Shown: positions 35,200-44,687, numbered from the stretch's first letter. The stretch is DNA of 64,000 bases from CAYSLU01 sp964431965 (GCA_964431965.1 CAYSLU010000018.1:1-64000); one strand, 5' to 3'. The notes: generated by a model not told the origin, from the sequence alone. Made by a program: numbers and translations.

Positions 35200-36320
35200 A
35201 CCGGTTTCGGGCCATCTTTACCAAGGAGTTCCGCCAGATCCGGCGGGATCCGCTGGCGCTGGGTCTGCTCCTGTTCGTGCCGGCGCTGCTGCTGGTCATG
35301 TATGGGTACGCACTGTCGTTCGACGTGAAGCACATCCGGGTGGCGGTCCTCGATGAGGACCGGACCGCCGAGAGCCGGCGACTGCAGGACAGCCTATTTC
35401 AGAACCCCTACTTCGACCGCGTCTCGACGATCGAGCGGGCGGCCGAGGCGGACGAGCTGCTCCAGCGCGGGCGGGTTCGCCTGGTGTTCGTCGTTCCGAG
35501 GGGGTACGCCGAAACGATCCGCCGCGGCGGCACGGCGCGCGTGCAGGCGCTGGTGGATGCGTCGGACGCCAACACGGCTTCGGCCGCCATCGGCTACCTC
35601 GACGCGCTGGCGGACCGAATGACCCGGCAGGTCCGGTTCGAAATGCCGGGCCGGGTGGCGGGCGGGGGTGCCGGTCCGGTTGTCGTGGCCCAGCCGCGCG
35701 TTTGGTTCAACCCCGAGCTGGTCAGCGCGCGGTTTCTCGTTCCCGGGCTCATCGGCTTGCTGATGATGCTCTCTGCGGTCGTGGCCACGTCGCTCTCGAT
35801 CGTGCGGGAGAAGGAGCGCCAGACGATGGAGCAGCTCATGGTGTCTCCCATCCGGCCGATGGAGCTGATCCTCGGGAAGACGCTGCCGTACGCCCTGATC
35901 TGCCTGGTGACGATGGCGCTGATCCTGACGCTGGGGTACGTGCTGTTCGGCGTGGTCATCCGGGGGTCGTTCGCGCTGCTGGTCGCCAGCACGCTCGTGT
36001 TCCTGTTTGCCGCGCTGGGCATGGGCGTCCTGATCTCCTCCGTCACCCGGACGCAGCAGACGGCCTTCCAGATCGCGATCATCGCCTCGATGCTTCCGTC
36101 CATCATCCTCTCGGGGCTGATCTTTCCGATCGCGAGCATGCCGCTGCCGATCCAGGGGCTGACCTACCTGGTGGTGCCGCGGTACTTCGTGGCCATCTTG
36201 AGGGCCATCATCCTGAAGGACGCCCCGCTGGCCGCCATCTGGCCCGGCCTCGCCGGCATGGCGGCCCTGGGGCTGCTCTTCAATCTGCTGGCCATTCGCA
36301 ATACACGCAAGTCGACATGA
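35196..36320 (+). CDS. ABC-2 exporter permease 1 (YbhS/YbhR-like)
   Basis: A 374-residue ABC-2 permease with an N-terminal membrane helix (about residues 22-42), a large outside loop (about 45-170) and five C-terminal helices including 'RQTMEQLMVSPIRPMELILG', the coupling region contacting the ATPase. It probably exports drugs, lipids or other hydrophobic compounds; the substrate is unknown. It overlaps the ATPase 2 gene by 4 nt. Confidence 0.92.
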   Translation: MNRFRAIFTKEFRQIRRDPLALGLLLFVPALLLVMYGYALSFDVKHIRVAVLDEDRTAESRRLQDSLFQNPYFDRVSTIERAAEADELLQRGRVRLVFVVPRGYAETIRRGGTARVQALVDASDANTASAAIGYLDALADRMTRQVRFEMPGRVAGGGAGPVVVAQPRVWFNPELVSARFLVPGLIGLLMMLSAVVATSLSIVREKERQTMEQLMVSPIRPMELILGKTLPYALICLVTMALILTLGYVLFGVVIRGSFALLVASTLVFLFAALGMGVLISSVTRTQQTAFQIAIIASMLPSIILSGLIFPIASMPLPIQGLTYLVVPRYFVAILRAIILKDAPLAAIWPGLAGMAALGLLFNLLAIRNTRKST

Positions 36321-36330
36321 GGCGAACGAG

Positions 36331-37464
36331 ATGAAACGCATCGGGGTTCTGCTGGTGAAGGAGCTGACGCAGATTCGGCGAGACCGGAGCCTGTTCGGCA
36401 TTCTCATCATGGCGCCCCTGGTTCAGCTGGTCATCATGGGCTATGCCGTGACCACGGACATCCGCAACATCAAGCTGACGGTTCGCGATCGGGATCGCTC
36501 CTGGCACAGCCGGGAGTATGTGCGGGCGGTGGCGGCTTCGGGATACTTCCTGGTCCGGAGCGAGGACGGCCCGGATCGGGCGGACGCCGACGCTTTGGTC
36601 TTCGGGCGCTCCGGTCTGGCGCTCGACATCCCGGCGGGCTTCGGGAAGTCGCTGACCGCCGGCCGGCCGGCGGCCGTCCAGGTGCTGGTGGACGGGGGCG
36701 ACAGCAATTTCGCGGTACAGGGGCTGAACTATCTCCAGAAGGCCAACCGGCTGTTTTCGGATCGCCTGGTGAGGCCCATCCAAGCCGATCTGGCTCGGCG
36801 TGGCGCGACCGGCTGGCCGTCCGTCGTGGTCGAAAGCCGGGCGTGGTACAACGGCGGCCTCACGTCCCGCTACTTCACGATCCCGGGGCTGATGGGCGTC
36901 CTGCTGATGGTGACGACGATGATCGTGACGAGCATGTCGCTCGTCAAGGAGCGGGAGGAGGGGACGATGGAGCAGCTGATCGTCACCCCGCTTCGGCCGG
37001 CCGAGCTGATCGCCGGCAAGCTCCTGCCGTTCGTGGTCATCGGTCTGCTGGAGCTGACCCTGGCGTTTGGCGTGCTTCGCGTTCTGTTCGATGTTCCCTA
37101 CCGCGGCCGGATCGTGGACCTGTATCTCCTGTCCGGGCTCTTTCTGCTGACCACGCTCGGGCTCGGGCTGGCGGTATCGACGCTCGTGCGAACCCAGCAG
37201 CAGGCCATGCTCGTGGCGAGCTTCTTCGTGATGATGCCGTTCATTCTGCTCTCCGGATTCGTGTTCCCGGTAGAGAACATGCCGGCGCCCATTCGATGGG
37301 TGACGCACCTTATCCCGCTGAAGTACTTCATGACCGCGGTGCGCGGGCTCTTCCTCAAGGGCAGCGGCTGGGCCGATCTGTGGCGCGAGGCGCTCGCGCT
37401 GGCGATATGGGGCGTCGGGATCCTCGGCTTGGCGGTGCTGAAGTTCCGGAAGCGGCTGGACTGA
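36331..37464 (+). CDS. ABC-2 exporter permease 2 (YbhR/YbhS-like)
   Basis: A 377-residue paralogue of permease 1 with the same topology and coupling block 'GTMEQLIVTPLRPAELIAGK'. With its neighbour it would form a heterodimeric membrane part, matching the two different ATPases. The gene starts 10 nt after permease 1 and ends 9 nt before the convergent phosphoesterase gene. No clear terminator is visible between them. Confidence 0.92.
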   Translation: MKRIGVLLVKELTQIRRDRSLFGILIMAPLVQLVIMGYAVTTDIRNIKLTVRDRDRSWHSREYVRAVAASGYFLVRSEDGPDRADADALVFGRSGLALDIPAGFGKSLTAGRPAAVQVLVDGGDSNFAVQGLNYLQKANRLFSDRLVRPIQADLARRGATGWPSVVVESRAWYNGGLTSRYFTIPGLMGVLLMVTTMIVTSMSLVKEREEGTMEQLIVTPLRPAELIAGKLLPFVVIGLLELTLAFGVLRVLFDVPYRGRIVDLYLLSGLFLLTTLGLGLAVSTLVRTQQQAMLVASFFVMMPFILLSGFVFPVENMPAPIRWVTHLIPLKYFMTAVRGLFLKGSGWADLWREALALAIWGVGILGLAVLKFRKRLD

Positions 37465-37473
37465 CGCCTGCGG

Positions 37474-38943
37474 TCAGTCCTTGCGGACCAGCGAGATCCC
37501 GCGCACATCGGCCTCGCCCGTGAACCGGCCGCGCACCGCCACCTGAACGGCCGTGGCCCCGGCGGGGGTGCGGAACGTCTGCTGCGCCTCGATCCACCCT
37601 TCGCGCCGCTGGACGGACGGCTCTTTCACTCGAAACTCCTCGATCCGCCCGCCGGCCGCGCCGGGACGGTCCACCGACACCACGAGCGCCACGCTCCCGT
37701 CGAACCCCGGGCTCTTGCGGAACAGAGCTTCGGCCGTGAAGGTTTCGCCGGCGCCGGTTGAGACGGGACGCGACACGGCGCGCATATCCGCGTCCGCGGC
37801 GGCAGACGTCAGCGTCAGCGTCGGCTGACGGTCCGGACCGAAGCCCCAGGCGGCGCGCTGCCGGTACCGGTTGTGGACGTGCAGGGACCAGTCGGCCGCG
37901 CGGGCTCCGGGAAGGGGCGGCGGATCCGGCATTGGAATACGGTTGATGCCGAGGGCCGGCCCTGCGGCTGTGAGGGGCGAGGCATCGAGGGCGGGCAGCA
38001 TCCAGGCCCGGTGGCTGTGGCGGATGGCGGCCGCGCCAGCCGCGGACGCGGCGGCAACCAAGAGGGCCGCGAGCAGCGCGGTCAGCGTCTTCCATCGCCG
38101 TACGGTCTTCTGGAGCACTTCGATCCGTTGGGCTTGGAGGGCGCCTCGGGCGCCACGGTCGGCCGTGGCGGGCGGGGTGAAGCTCATGACCTGCCGGATG
38201 GGCTGGACGCCGCGGCCGGGGTCGATCGCCAGGAGGTGGTTTTCGCGGCCCGGCAGGCCGGACCGCGTGAGCGCGTCGCGATACGCCTCCAGGTCGAAGG
38301 CGACCCGCCGCCAGTATACCGACGCGGCGGCCGCGTCGTAGATGCAGTACGATGCGCGCGGATCCCCGTCCCGGGAGTAGCCGACCGATCCGACGTTCGC
38401 GATGAAGCGCTTGTTCTCCTCGAGCATGAAATCCTGCGGATCGACGCCGTGCGGCGTTCCGCTGGCGCCCAGCAGGAAGAGGCCCGGCCGATGGCTGTGC
38501 CCCAGGAAGAGCAGCGGATCGCCGGTCGCCTGCCAGGACGGCATCGCATCCGCGGCGGACTCGACGTACCGGAACTGGCCGGGCGCCGCGAAGTCGCCGT
38601 GGGCGCACCGGAACCCGTTCCCTTCGAGCACGAGCGGGAGGCCCTTCAGGAAGCGGAGCGCGTTCGCCCCGAGGCAGGCGCGGCTCCACTCGAGGACGCG
38701 CTGAGCCGGGTCGGTGAACAGCTGGGCGTCCAGGAGGCCGCAGAGGGCGGCATCGTGGTTGCCGAGCACGAAGTGATCGACCGCGGCGTAGACGGACTCA
38801 AGCACCTCGCGGGGGTTGGGGCCGTAGCCGACGATGTCGCCCAGGCAGACGATGCGGTCGACGCCGGTGCTGCGGATATCGAGCAGGACGGCGTTCCACG
38901 CCGGCAGGTTGGCGTGAATGTCGGAGACCACGGCATAGCGCAT
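37474..38943 (-). CDS. Calcineurin-like metallophosphoesterase with membrane helix and C-terminal beta domain
   Basis: A 489-residue protein. The N-terminal 240 residues form a metallophosphatase with metal motifs SDIHAN, GDIVGYGPNP, GNHDAAL and GHSHRPG, close to the YfcE/DevT type. One membrane helix lies at about residues 283-303, and about 185 residues of beta-rich sequence follow ('ETFTAEALFRKSPGFDGSVA') that look carbohydrate-binding-like. There is no N-terminal signal, so the phosphatase part should be in the cytoplasm and the C-terminal domain outside. The substrate is unknown. The ATG at 38943 is preferred over GTG 38955 because of its upstream G-rich box. Confidence 0.85.
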   Translation of the reverse strand: MRYAVVSDIHANLPAWNAVLLDIRSTGVDRIVCLGDIVGYGPNPREVLESVYAAVDHFVLGNHDAALCGLLDAQLFTDPAQRVLEWSRACLGANALRFLKGLPLVLEGNGFRCAHGDFAAPGQFRYVESAADAMPSWQATGDPLLFLGHSHRPGLFLLGASGTPHGVDPQDFMLEENKRFIANVGSVGYSRDGDPRASYCIYDAAAASVYWRRVAFDLEAYRDALTRSGLPGRENHLLAIDPGRGVQPIRQVMSFTPPATADRGARGALQAQRIEVLQKTVRRWKTLTALLAALLVAAASAAGAAAIRHSHRAWMLPALDASPLTAAGPALGINRIPMPDPPPLPGARAADWSLHVHNRYRQRAAWGFGPDRQPTLTLTSAAADADMRAVSRPVSTGAGETFTAEALFRKSPGFDGSVALVVSVDRPGAAGGRIEEFRVKEPSVQRREGWIEAQQTFRTPAGATAVQVAVRGRFTGEADVRGISLVRKD

Positions 38944-39012
38944 GAGATCGATCACCCCCCTCTTGCCCCTGTGACACGATCGTCGCCCGGCTGCTCCGCC
39001 GGTGGCGCCCCG

Positions 39013-39660
39013 CTACAACGCGCCCGCGAACTCCTGTGCGATCAGGGCGTACCCTGAGTCGTTGGGATGCAGGCCGTCCGACTGCAGGTAGATCGGAGTC
39101 GATCCGAAGGCTGATTCAAGGTCGACCAGCGTGATGCCTTCCTGGCTGGCCAGGTTGCGGATCGCGTTGTTCAGGCTCTGCACCCCGCCGTTGAAGATCA
39201 CATGCGAGTAGTCCATCGGCGTCAGCGTGGCGATCACCGGAATCGTCTGGTTGTTCTTGGCCGATTGGATGATCCGTTGCAGGTTCGCGATCGTCGCGGC
39301 ATCGTCATGCCCGTGGATCACATCGTTCGCTCCGTAGAGGATCAGCAGGTAGCCGGGCTTTAGCGAGTTCAGAATGCCGCCGACGCGGGCCGCGCCGTCG
39401 CCCGCCGTGCTGCCCGGCACGCCTTCGTTGGCCACGGGCTTGCCGATGAGGCCGGAAAGAATGGCCGGGTAGCTGCCGAACGAGTCGCCGGCCGTTATGC
39501 TGTCCCCGATCGCCGCATACAAGTTGGGGTCGTTCGAGCCGAAATCGTGGCCGTCGCCGAGGCTGCCTCCGCCGCCCCCGCCCGGCTCGCAGCCCGAGAA
39601 GAACGCGACGCACAGGGCCATGAATCCGACTCGCATCCACCCGCCAGTCATGCCGTTCAT
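39013..39660 (-). CDS. GDSL/SGNH-type esterase lipoprotein
   Basis: A 215-residue lipoprotein with lipobox FFSGC and a Gly-rich linker. SGNH hydrolase blocks are visible: GDSIT (catalytic Ser), Gly in EGVPGST, GAND (Asn), and DGLHPND (Asp and His). It should cleave esters or acyl groups outside the cytoplasm, perhaps on cell-wall or polysaccharide substrates. The ATG at 39660 follows AAAGGGA. Confidence 0.9.
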   Translation of the reverse strand: MNGMTGGWMRVGFMALCVAFFSGCEPGGGGGGSLGDGHDFGSNDPNLYAAIGDSITAGDSFGSYPAILSGLIGKPVANEGVPGSTAGDGAARVGGILNSLKPGYLLILYGANDVIHGHDDAATIANLQRIIQSAKNNQTIPVIATLTPMDYSHVIFNGGVQSLNNAIRNLASQEGITLVDLESAFGSTPIYLQSDGLHPNDSGYALIAQEFAGAL

Positions 39661-39714
39661 GCGATTCCCTTCTTTCGTGTCAGGCTCCGGTCCGCCCATG
39701 CAGTTTGTAAGCTA

Positions 39715-40452
39715 TCACACCTGCCGCCGCATTTCCACGATGACGGGCGATCCCCAGAGGCGAGTGAGACCGAGCGCACGGCAGGCGCCCTCCGCGGCCG
39801 CGGACAGCGGCCGGCAGTGGAGTGTCCGGTGCAGGACCATGGGCAGGAAGAACTGCGGGCGGCGGGCCGCCCGGCCATAGCCGCTCTTCCCGAATGCGCT
39901 CGTTACCTCGTCGTCCCGGAACGCCCGCCAAGCGCGCGTGTTGCCTTCCATGCGCTTCTTGGCGGCGAACAGCGCGGGGGCGAGGCGGTTGAGTCCACCG
40001 CCGACGGGGTAGTCGACGATCACGGCTGAGCGGGCGACGCGGCAGAGTTCGGCGATGAGCGCCTCCCACCGCTCGCAGTGGGGCAGCAGACGGAAACTGA
40101 GGACAACGTCGAACGACCGATCCGCGAACGGCAGCGCCAGCACGTCGCCGGACACGAAGCGGCATCGCCCGGCGTCGACCTCACCTGCGATTCGGGCGCG
40201 GCAGGAGGGGTCGCTGCCCAGGACGGTCACGGCGTAGCCCCGCCGGCCGAGCGGGATCGCCAGTTGCCCGTGACCGCCGCCGACGTCCAGTATCGTGGGC
40301 TCGGCGTGGGCGGAGAGCAGCCGGACGACGATCCGCTCCTGCGTGGACAGCATCCACTCGCCGACCGGGCCGCAAAAGCGGGAGGCATAGCCGTCCGAAG
40401 ACGTTTCGATGTCCGCCGTCTCCTGATCACCTGTGGGTGTCGGTTCGCTCAT
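39715..40452 (-). CDS. SAM-dependent methyltransferase (class I)
   Basis: A 245-residue Rossmann-fold methyltransferase. Motif I reads 'ILDVGGGHGQLAIPLG' (about residues 54-69), followed by 'FVSGDVLALPFADRSFDVVL', as in ubiquinone/menaquinone and small-molecule methyltransferases. The substrate is not evident. It lies 33 nt downstream of the helicase gene on the same strand, so they may be co-transcribed. Confidence 0.85.
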   Translation of the reverse strand: MSEPTPTGDQETADIETSSDGYASRFCGPVGEWMLSTQERIVVRLLSAHAEPTILDVGGGHGQLAIPLGRRGYAVTVLGSDPSCRARIAGEVDAGRCRFVSGDVLALPFADRSFDVVLSFRLLPHCERWEALIAELCRVARSAVIVDYPVGGGLNRLAPALFAAKKRMEGNTRAWRAFRDDEVTSAFGKSGYGRAARRPQFFLPMVLHRTLHCRPLSAAAEGACRALGLTRLWGSPVIVEMRRQV

Positions 40453-40485
40453 GATCCGTCGGCCTCCTGCTGCGTGCGCCCAGCC

Positions 40486-42525
40486 TCACTCCCACATGGA
40501 GCGGATCTTGGCGGAGATGTCCGCTCCGCCCGCCCGCGCATCGGGCGTCTCTTCCGCGTCCGCCTGCACGAGATCCTCCGCATCGAATGTTTCGCGCACG
40601 GCATCGGTCAGGAAGCGGCTGATCTGGGCGTAGGAATGCCGGTCCGTGTGCGCGTGCCACTTGTGGTAGTAGCGCAGCGGCCACGTGACGTACAGGAAGT
40701 CCTTGGCCCGGGTGAGCGCCACGTACATCAGGCGCAGCTCCTCTTCGATCTCCTCGCGCGACCCGGTCGACATGTCGGACGGGATGCACCCGTCCGAGGC
40801 GTGGATCAGGTACACGGCGTCCCACTCGCAGCCCTTGGCCGAGTGGACGGTTGAGAGTACCAGCCAGTCTTCGTCGCGGGACGGCGGGCCCGCCAGGTCG
40901 CTCGTCGAGGTCGGCGGATCCAGCATGAGGTCGGTCAGGAACTGCCGGCTCGACTCGTAGCCGGATGCGATCTGCTCGAGGTGTTCCAGATCGCGCTGGC
41001 GAACCGCCGGGTGCTCGTACCGCTTCTCGAGCAGCGGATCGTAGAAGTGCCGGATGCGCTCGACCTGGCCGGCCGGGTTGCGCTCGCCGGCCACGGCCAG
41101 CTGCTCCAGAAGCTCGGCCATGCGCCGGATGCCATCCTGGGCGGCCGGCGGGGCGCGGAACGTCGCCAGCGCGGACGGGCTGGTCCCGGCCTGGAGCACG
41201 TGGCGCACGATGCTGGCCGCCGTGGCGGGCCCGATGCCTTCGATGAGTTGGAGCGCGCGGAACCAGGCCATCTCGTCCCTCGGGTTTCCGGCGATCCTCA
41301 GGAACGCGATCAGGTCCTTCACGTGCGCCGCTTCGAGGAACCGCAGCCCGCCGTACTTGTGGTACGGGATGCTGCGGCGCGTCAGCTCGACCTCCAGCGA
41401 GTCGGACAGGTGCGAGGCCCGGAACAGCACCGCCTGCTTGTGGAGCGGGATGCCTTCTTCGTAGTGCTGCAGCACGCGCTCGATGACGTATTCGTCCTGC
41501 TGCGCCTCGTCGCGGCACGTCACAAGGTGCGGGCGCTGCCGGCTCTCCCGCTCGGACCACAGGTCCTTGGTGAAGCGCTCAGCCGCCTGGGCGATGACGC
41601 GGTTGGTAGCCTCGAGGATCGGCTTGACCGATCGGTAGTTCTGCTCGAGTGTAACGATCGTGGTTCCGGGAAAGTGCTTCGGGAAATCCAGCATGTTCCG
41701 CACGGTCGCGGCCCGGAAGCTGTAGATGCTTTGCGCGTCGTCGCCGACCACGGTGATGTTGGAATTGGTGCGCCGCATGCCGAGCAGGATGTTCGCCTGG
41801 ATCGTGTTCGTGTCCTGGTACTCGTCGACGAGGATGTGGTCGAACCGCCCGCCGGCGATGTCGGCCATCTGGGGGTCGGCGACGAGGTGCGACCAGTAGA
41901 GCAGGAGGTCGTCGTAGTCGAGCACCTGCCGCTCCTGCTTGCGTTGGACGTAGTGCTGGAAGAGCGACTTCAGTTCATTTTCCCAGCCCATGCACCACGG
42001 GAAGATCTTCTTCAGGACGTCCGGCAGCGGGGCCGCGCCGTTGACGCAGCGGGAATAGATGTCGAGACAGGTGTTCTTGCGCGGGAAGCGCTTTTCGCGG
42101 CTCGAGAGGTTCAGGTCCTGCCGGATAACGTTGATCATGTCCTCCGCGTCGGACTGATCCATGACGGTGAACTCGGCGCTGAGCCCGGCGGCCTTCGCGT
42201 AGATCCGCAGGATGCGGTTCGCGACCGCGTGGAACGTGCCGCCCCAGACGCGGGTGGTTACGGCCGAGCCGCGGGCGGTGATGGACGCGGCCCGCTTGAG
42301 CATCTCCTCCGAGGCGCGGCGCGTGAACGTGAGGAGCAGGATGCGCCCCGGGTCCACGCCCCGCCAGACAAGGTGGGCGACCCGGTAGGCCAGTGTCTTG
42401 GTCTTGCCGGTCCCGGCCCCGGCCACGATGAGCAGCGGCCCGTCCCCGTGCGCCACGGCCTCCCGCTGCCGGGGGTTCAGCTCGTCCAGCCAGGGGGGCG
42501 TAGTGGTGTGCTGTCCGTCGTCCAT
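40486..42525 (-). CDS. uvrD: UvrD/PcrA-family ATP-dependent DNA helicase
   Basis: A superfamily-1 helicase of 679 residues: Q motif 'LNPRQREAVAHGDGPLLIVA', Walker A GAGTGKTKT (about residues 36-44), motif Ia 'LLTFTRRASEEM', motif II VDEYQDTN, motif III 'VGDDAQSIYSFRAA', motif IV 'LEQNYRSVKPILEATN', and motif VI 'RLMYVALTRAKDFLYV'. It probably unwinds DNA in repair or replication restart. The ATG at 42525 follows GGAGG with good spacing. It lacks the extended C-terminus of some UvrD proteins. Confidence 0.93.
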   Translation of the reverse strand: MDDGQHTTTPPWLDELNPRQREAVAHGDGPLLIVAGAGTGKTKTLAYRVAHLVWRGVDPGRILLLTFTRRASEEMLKRAASITARGSAVTTRVWGGTFHAVANRILRIYAKAAGLSAEFTVMDQSDAEDMINVIRQDLNLSSREKRFPRKNTCLDIYSRCVNGAAPLPDVLKKIFPWCMGWENELKSLFQHYVQRKQERQVLDYDDLLLYWSHLVADPQMADIAGGRFDHILVDEYQDTNTIQANILLGMRRTNSNITVVGDDAQSIYSFRAATVRNMLDFPKHFPGTTIVTLEQNYRSVKPILEATNRVIAQAAERFTKDLWSERESRQRPHLVTCRDEAQQDEYVIERVLQHYEEGIPLHKQAVLFRASHLSDSLEVELTRRSIPYHKYGGLRFLEAAHVKDLIAFLRIAGNPRDEMAWFRALQLIEGIGPATAASIVRHVLQAGTSPSALATFRAPPAAQDGIRRMAELLEQLAVAGERNPAGQVERIRHFYDPLLEKRYEHPAVRQRDLEHLEQIASGYESSRQFLTDLMLDPPTSTSDLAGPPSRDEDWLVLSTVHSAKGCEWDAVYLIHASDGCIPSDMSTGSREEIEEELRLMYVALTRAKDFLYVTWPLRYYHKWHAHTDRHSYAQISRFLTDAVRETFDAEDLVQADAEETPDARAGGADISAKIRSMWE

Positions 42526-42960
42526 CGCGTCCTCCGCGCCTCGAAAGACGAAGTATGACACAAGCGCGGCAGCGGCGGCAAACCTGGCGCCGCCGGGAGC
42601 GTGGCGTCGGGCTGAGCGATACGAGACAGCTCGGCGGCTTGGGCCGAGCGGCGACGCGGCATCTCGCCCCGGCTGCGGCGTTGCCGGGGGACGGCGCGTA
42701 CAGGAGTACAGCGCCGCCCCCGGCGCCTTGCATCCGAGGCAATCTGCCGCGTCGCCGGTCGGGCACGTCGCGGACTCCGTGCGACCCAAGCCGCCTCGCG
42801 GTACGCCCCGTTCCGTCGCCGACTTGGAACGGTGGGGCAGGGTCCGTCCGGCCTTCGAGATTCTGCGGTTCCTTGTTCTGCTGTTCGATATTCGTCCTCC
42901 TATTCACAAGACGGGCTGGTTCGGGCACTATGTGCGGCAATTTCGCGGGAGGAACGCACC
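42526..42960. other. 435-nt intergenic region without a convincing gene
   Basis: This divergent spacer lies between the helicase (-) and the alpha/beta hydrolase (+). It contains an imperfect GC-rich inverted repeat (listed separately). Overlapping open frames here are short and low in coding character. Promoters for both neighbours must lie here, but no clear -35/-10 pair stands out. Confidence 0.6.
42683..42724. repeat. Imperfect inverted repeat in the helicase/hydrolase spacer
   Basis: The left arm (42683-42697, GCCGGGGGACGGCGC) pairs with the right arm (42711-42724) over 14 bp with one bulged A. The 13-nt loop contains two GTAC copies. No T-run follows on either strand, so it does not look like a simple terminator; it may be a protein-binding or structured RNA site. 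Confidence 0.45.
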
Positions 42961-43749
42961 ATGGCCGAGGAAACCCAGCACTGGATCGCAGGCGGCCCGA
43001 ATCGGTTGGCGGCCGTTCTGCACGACGCCGGATCGGAGTCCTGGGTCGTCATGGCCCACGGCTTCACCGGGCATAAGGCGGAGTCGAGTTGGCTGTTCAC
43101 GACCACGGCCCGCGCCTTTGCCGAGGCCGGGCTCAGCGTGCTCCGGTTCGACTTCGCGGGCAGCGGCGACAGCGAGGGCGCGTTCGAGGATATGACGCCC
43201 GCGACTGAGATCGCGGACCTGAACCGGGCGATCGACTGGGCGCGTGGGCGCGGGGCACGACGACTGGGCCTGCTCGGGCTCAGCATGGGCGGCGGCGTGT
43301 CGATCTGCGCGGCGGCGGCTCGCGCGGACGTGGCGGCGCTGGTGACCTGGTCCCCGGTTCCGGACTTCCGGGCGTGGTCCATGATGGCATTCCCCGCGTC
43401 GGCCTGGGAGGGCGCGATGGCCGGGAAGTCCTTCGCATACGGGGCCTATACGCTGGGGCCGCGCTTCTTTCTCGACTGCCGGCAGCTCGACATCCCCGGC
43501 GCGTACGCCCGGTTGCAGATGCCGAAGATGATCGTCGAGGGCACGAACGACCTTCAGGGCTTCCAGTCCGGCAATTATCTCAACCATCTTGCGGCCGGCG
43601 AGCCGAAGCGGATGCACCTGATCCCGGGCGGGGATCACGTGTTCAACAGTCCCGAGCACCGCCGCGAGGCGGTTCGGGCATCGCTCGAGTTCTTCCTCGA
43701 ATTTCTCAAGCCGACCGGCGGTCGCGCCGGGGCCGGAGGTGCCGCGTGA
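42961..43749 (+). CDS. Alpha/beta hydrolase (serine esterase/acylhydrolase-like)
   Basis: A 262-residue cytoplasmic alpha/beta hydrolase. It has the oxyanion-region HGFTGHK, the nucleophile elbow GLSMGGG (catalytic Ser), and likely His in 'PGGDHVFNSPEHR' near the C-terminus. It resembles YqiA/YfbB-like or cinnamoyl-esterase-like proteins; the substrate is unknown. GGAGGAACGCACC precedes the ATG. Its stop overlaps the next start (GTGA), so the two proteins are probably made together. Confidence 0.88.
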   Translation: MAEETQHWIAGGPNRLAAVLHDAGSESWVVMAHGFTGHKAESSWLFTTTARAFAEAGLSVLRFDFAGSGDSEGAFEDMTPATEIADLNRAIDWARGRGARRLGLLGLSMGGGVSICAAAARADVAALVTWSPVPDFRAWSMMAFPASAWEGAMAGKSFAYGAYTLGPRFFLDCRQLDIPGAYARLQMPKMIVEGTNDLQGFQSGNYLNHLAAGEPKRMHLIPGGDHVFNSPEHRREAVRASLEFFLEFLKPTGGRAGAGGAA

Positions 43750-44687
43750 CGCGACGCGAACTGGTAAAGGCGGCCATCGGCCATCGCGAGGCCGAGCGGG
43801 TTCCATATTGCATCGACCTGTGCCCGGAGGCCTGGGAACTGCTGAAGCCGCTGGCGGGCGGACGTTCGCCGGCCGAGTTCGTCGACAACGACGTGAAGGA
43901 CATCGCTGTTCCGTGGTGGGGATGGCACGAGCTCGGGCCGGACTGGGCCGGTTTCGACGAGCCCGTTTCGCCCGCGAAGGTGCTGGGGCGGGGGACGTAC
44001 GACAAGCTGGCCGAGGCCGTGAAGGCCGAGCGGGAGCGTTCGGACCAGTACTTCCTGGTCCGCCTCTACGGGAGCCACTTCGAGAAGGCGTATTTCGCCC
44101 GAGGGCTGGAGAACTTCCTGGCGGACATGGCGGGCAACATCCCGTTCGCCCGCCGCCTGCTGAACCGGATCATCGAGAAGAACCTGGTGATGCTGGAGAA
44201 CTTCTTGGCGCTGCCGGAGATCGACGGCGTGCTGCTCGGCAGCGACTGGGGCTCCCAGCGTGGCTTGCTCATGTCGCCCGCGATCTGGGAGGACCTGATC
44301 CGCCCCGGCGAGCAGCGCGAGTACGACCTGATCCATGCCTACGGAAAAGACGTGTGGGTCCACTCCTGCGGGGACGTCCAGGTCATCATCCCGTCGCTGG
44401 TTGAGATGGGCCTCGACGTGCTGAACCCGGTCCAGCCGGAGGCGATGGACATCCGGCTGCTGAAGTCCACCTACGGGCAGCGGCTCACCTTCTGGGGCGG
44501 CATCAGCACCCAGCAGACGCTTCCGTACGGGACACCCGACGAGGTGAAGCGCGAGGCGCGCGCGGTGCGGGATCTGATGTCGGCCGCCGGCGGCTACATC
44601 CTGAGCCCGGCCCAATCGATCCAGGACGACGTCCCCGTAGCCAACGTGCTCGCGCTGCTCGAAGTGGCCCGCGAGCTGAGGCGTTGA
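43746..44687 (+). CDS. Uroporphyrinogen decarboxylase-like (URO-D/MtaA-type) protein
   Basis: A 313-residue URO-D-superfamily protein. GTG 43746 overlaps the hydrolase stop. The sequence includes 'IDGVLLGSDWGSQRGLLMSP', 'VWVHSCGDVQVIIPSLVEMG', LNPVQPEAMD and FWGGIST. His in the HSCGD motif is in the zinc/corrinoid-methyltransferase subset, not in heme-pathway HemE. Such proteins often move methyl groups from corrinoids or act on unknown substrates. No corrinoid protein is nearby, so its partner is unknown. Confidence 0.88.
   Translation: MTRRELVKAAIGHREAERVPYCIDLCPEAWELLKPLAGGRSPAEFVDNDVKDIAVPWWGWHELGPDWAGFDEPVSPAKVLGRGTYDKLAEAVKAERERSDQYFLVRLYGSHFEKAYFARGLENFLADMAGNIPFARRLLNRIIEKNLVMLENFLALPEIDGVLLGSDWGSQRGLLMSPAIWEDLIRPGEQREYDLIHAYGKDVWVHSCGDVQVIIPSLVEMGLDVLNPVQPEAMDIRLLKSTYGQRLTFWGGISTQQTLPYGTPDEVKREARAVRDLMSAAGGYILSPAQSIQDDVPVANVLALLEVARELRR

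Noticed and set aside
42555..43076. A 173-codon + strand frame before the alpha/beta hydrolase
   Set aside because: Low-complexity Arg/Pro/Gly composition, no motif, no ribosome-binding site; overlaps the real hydrolase start.
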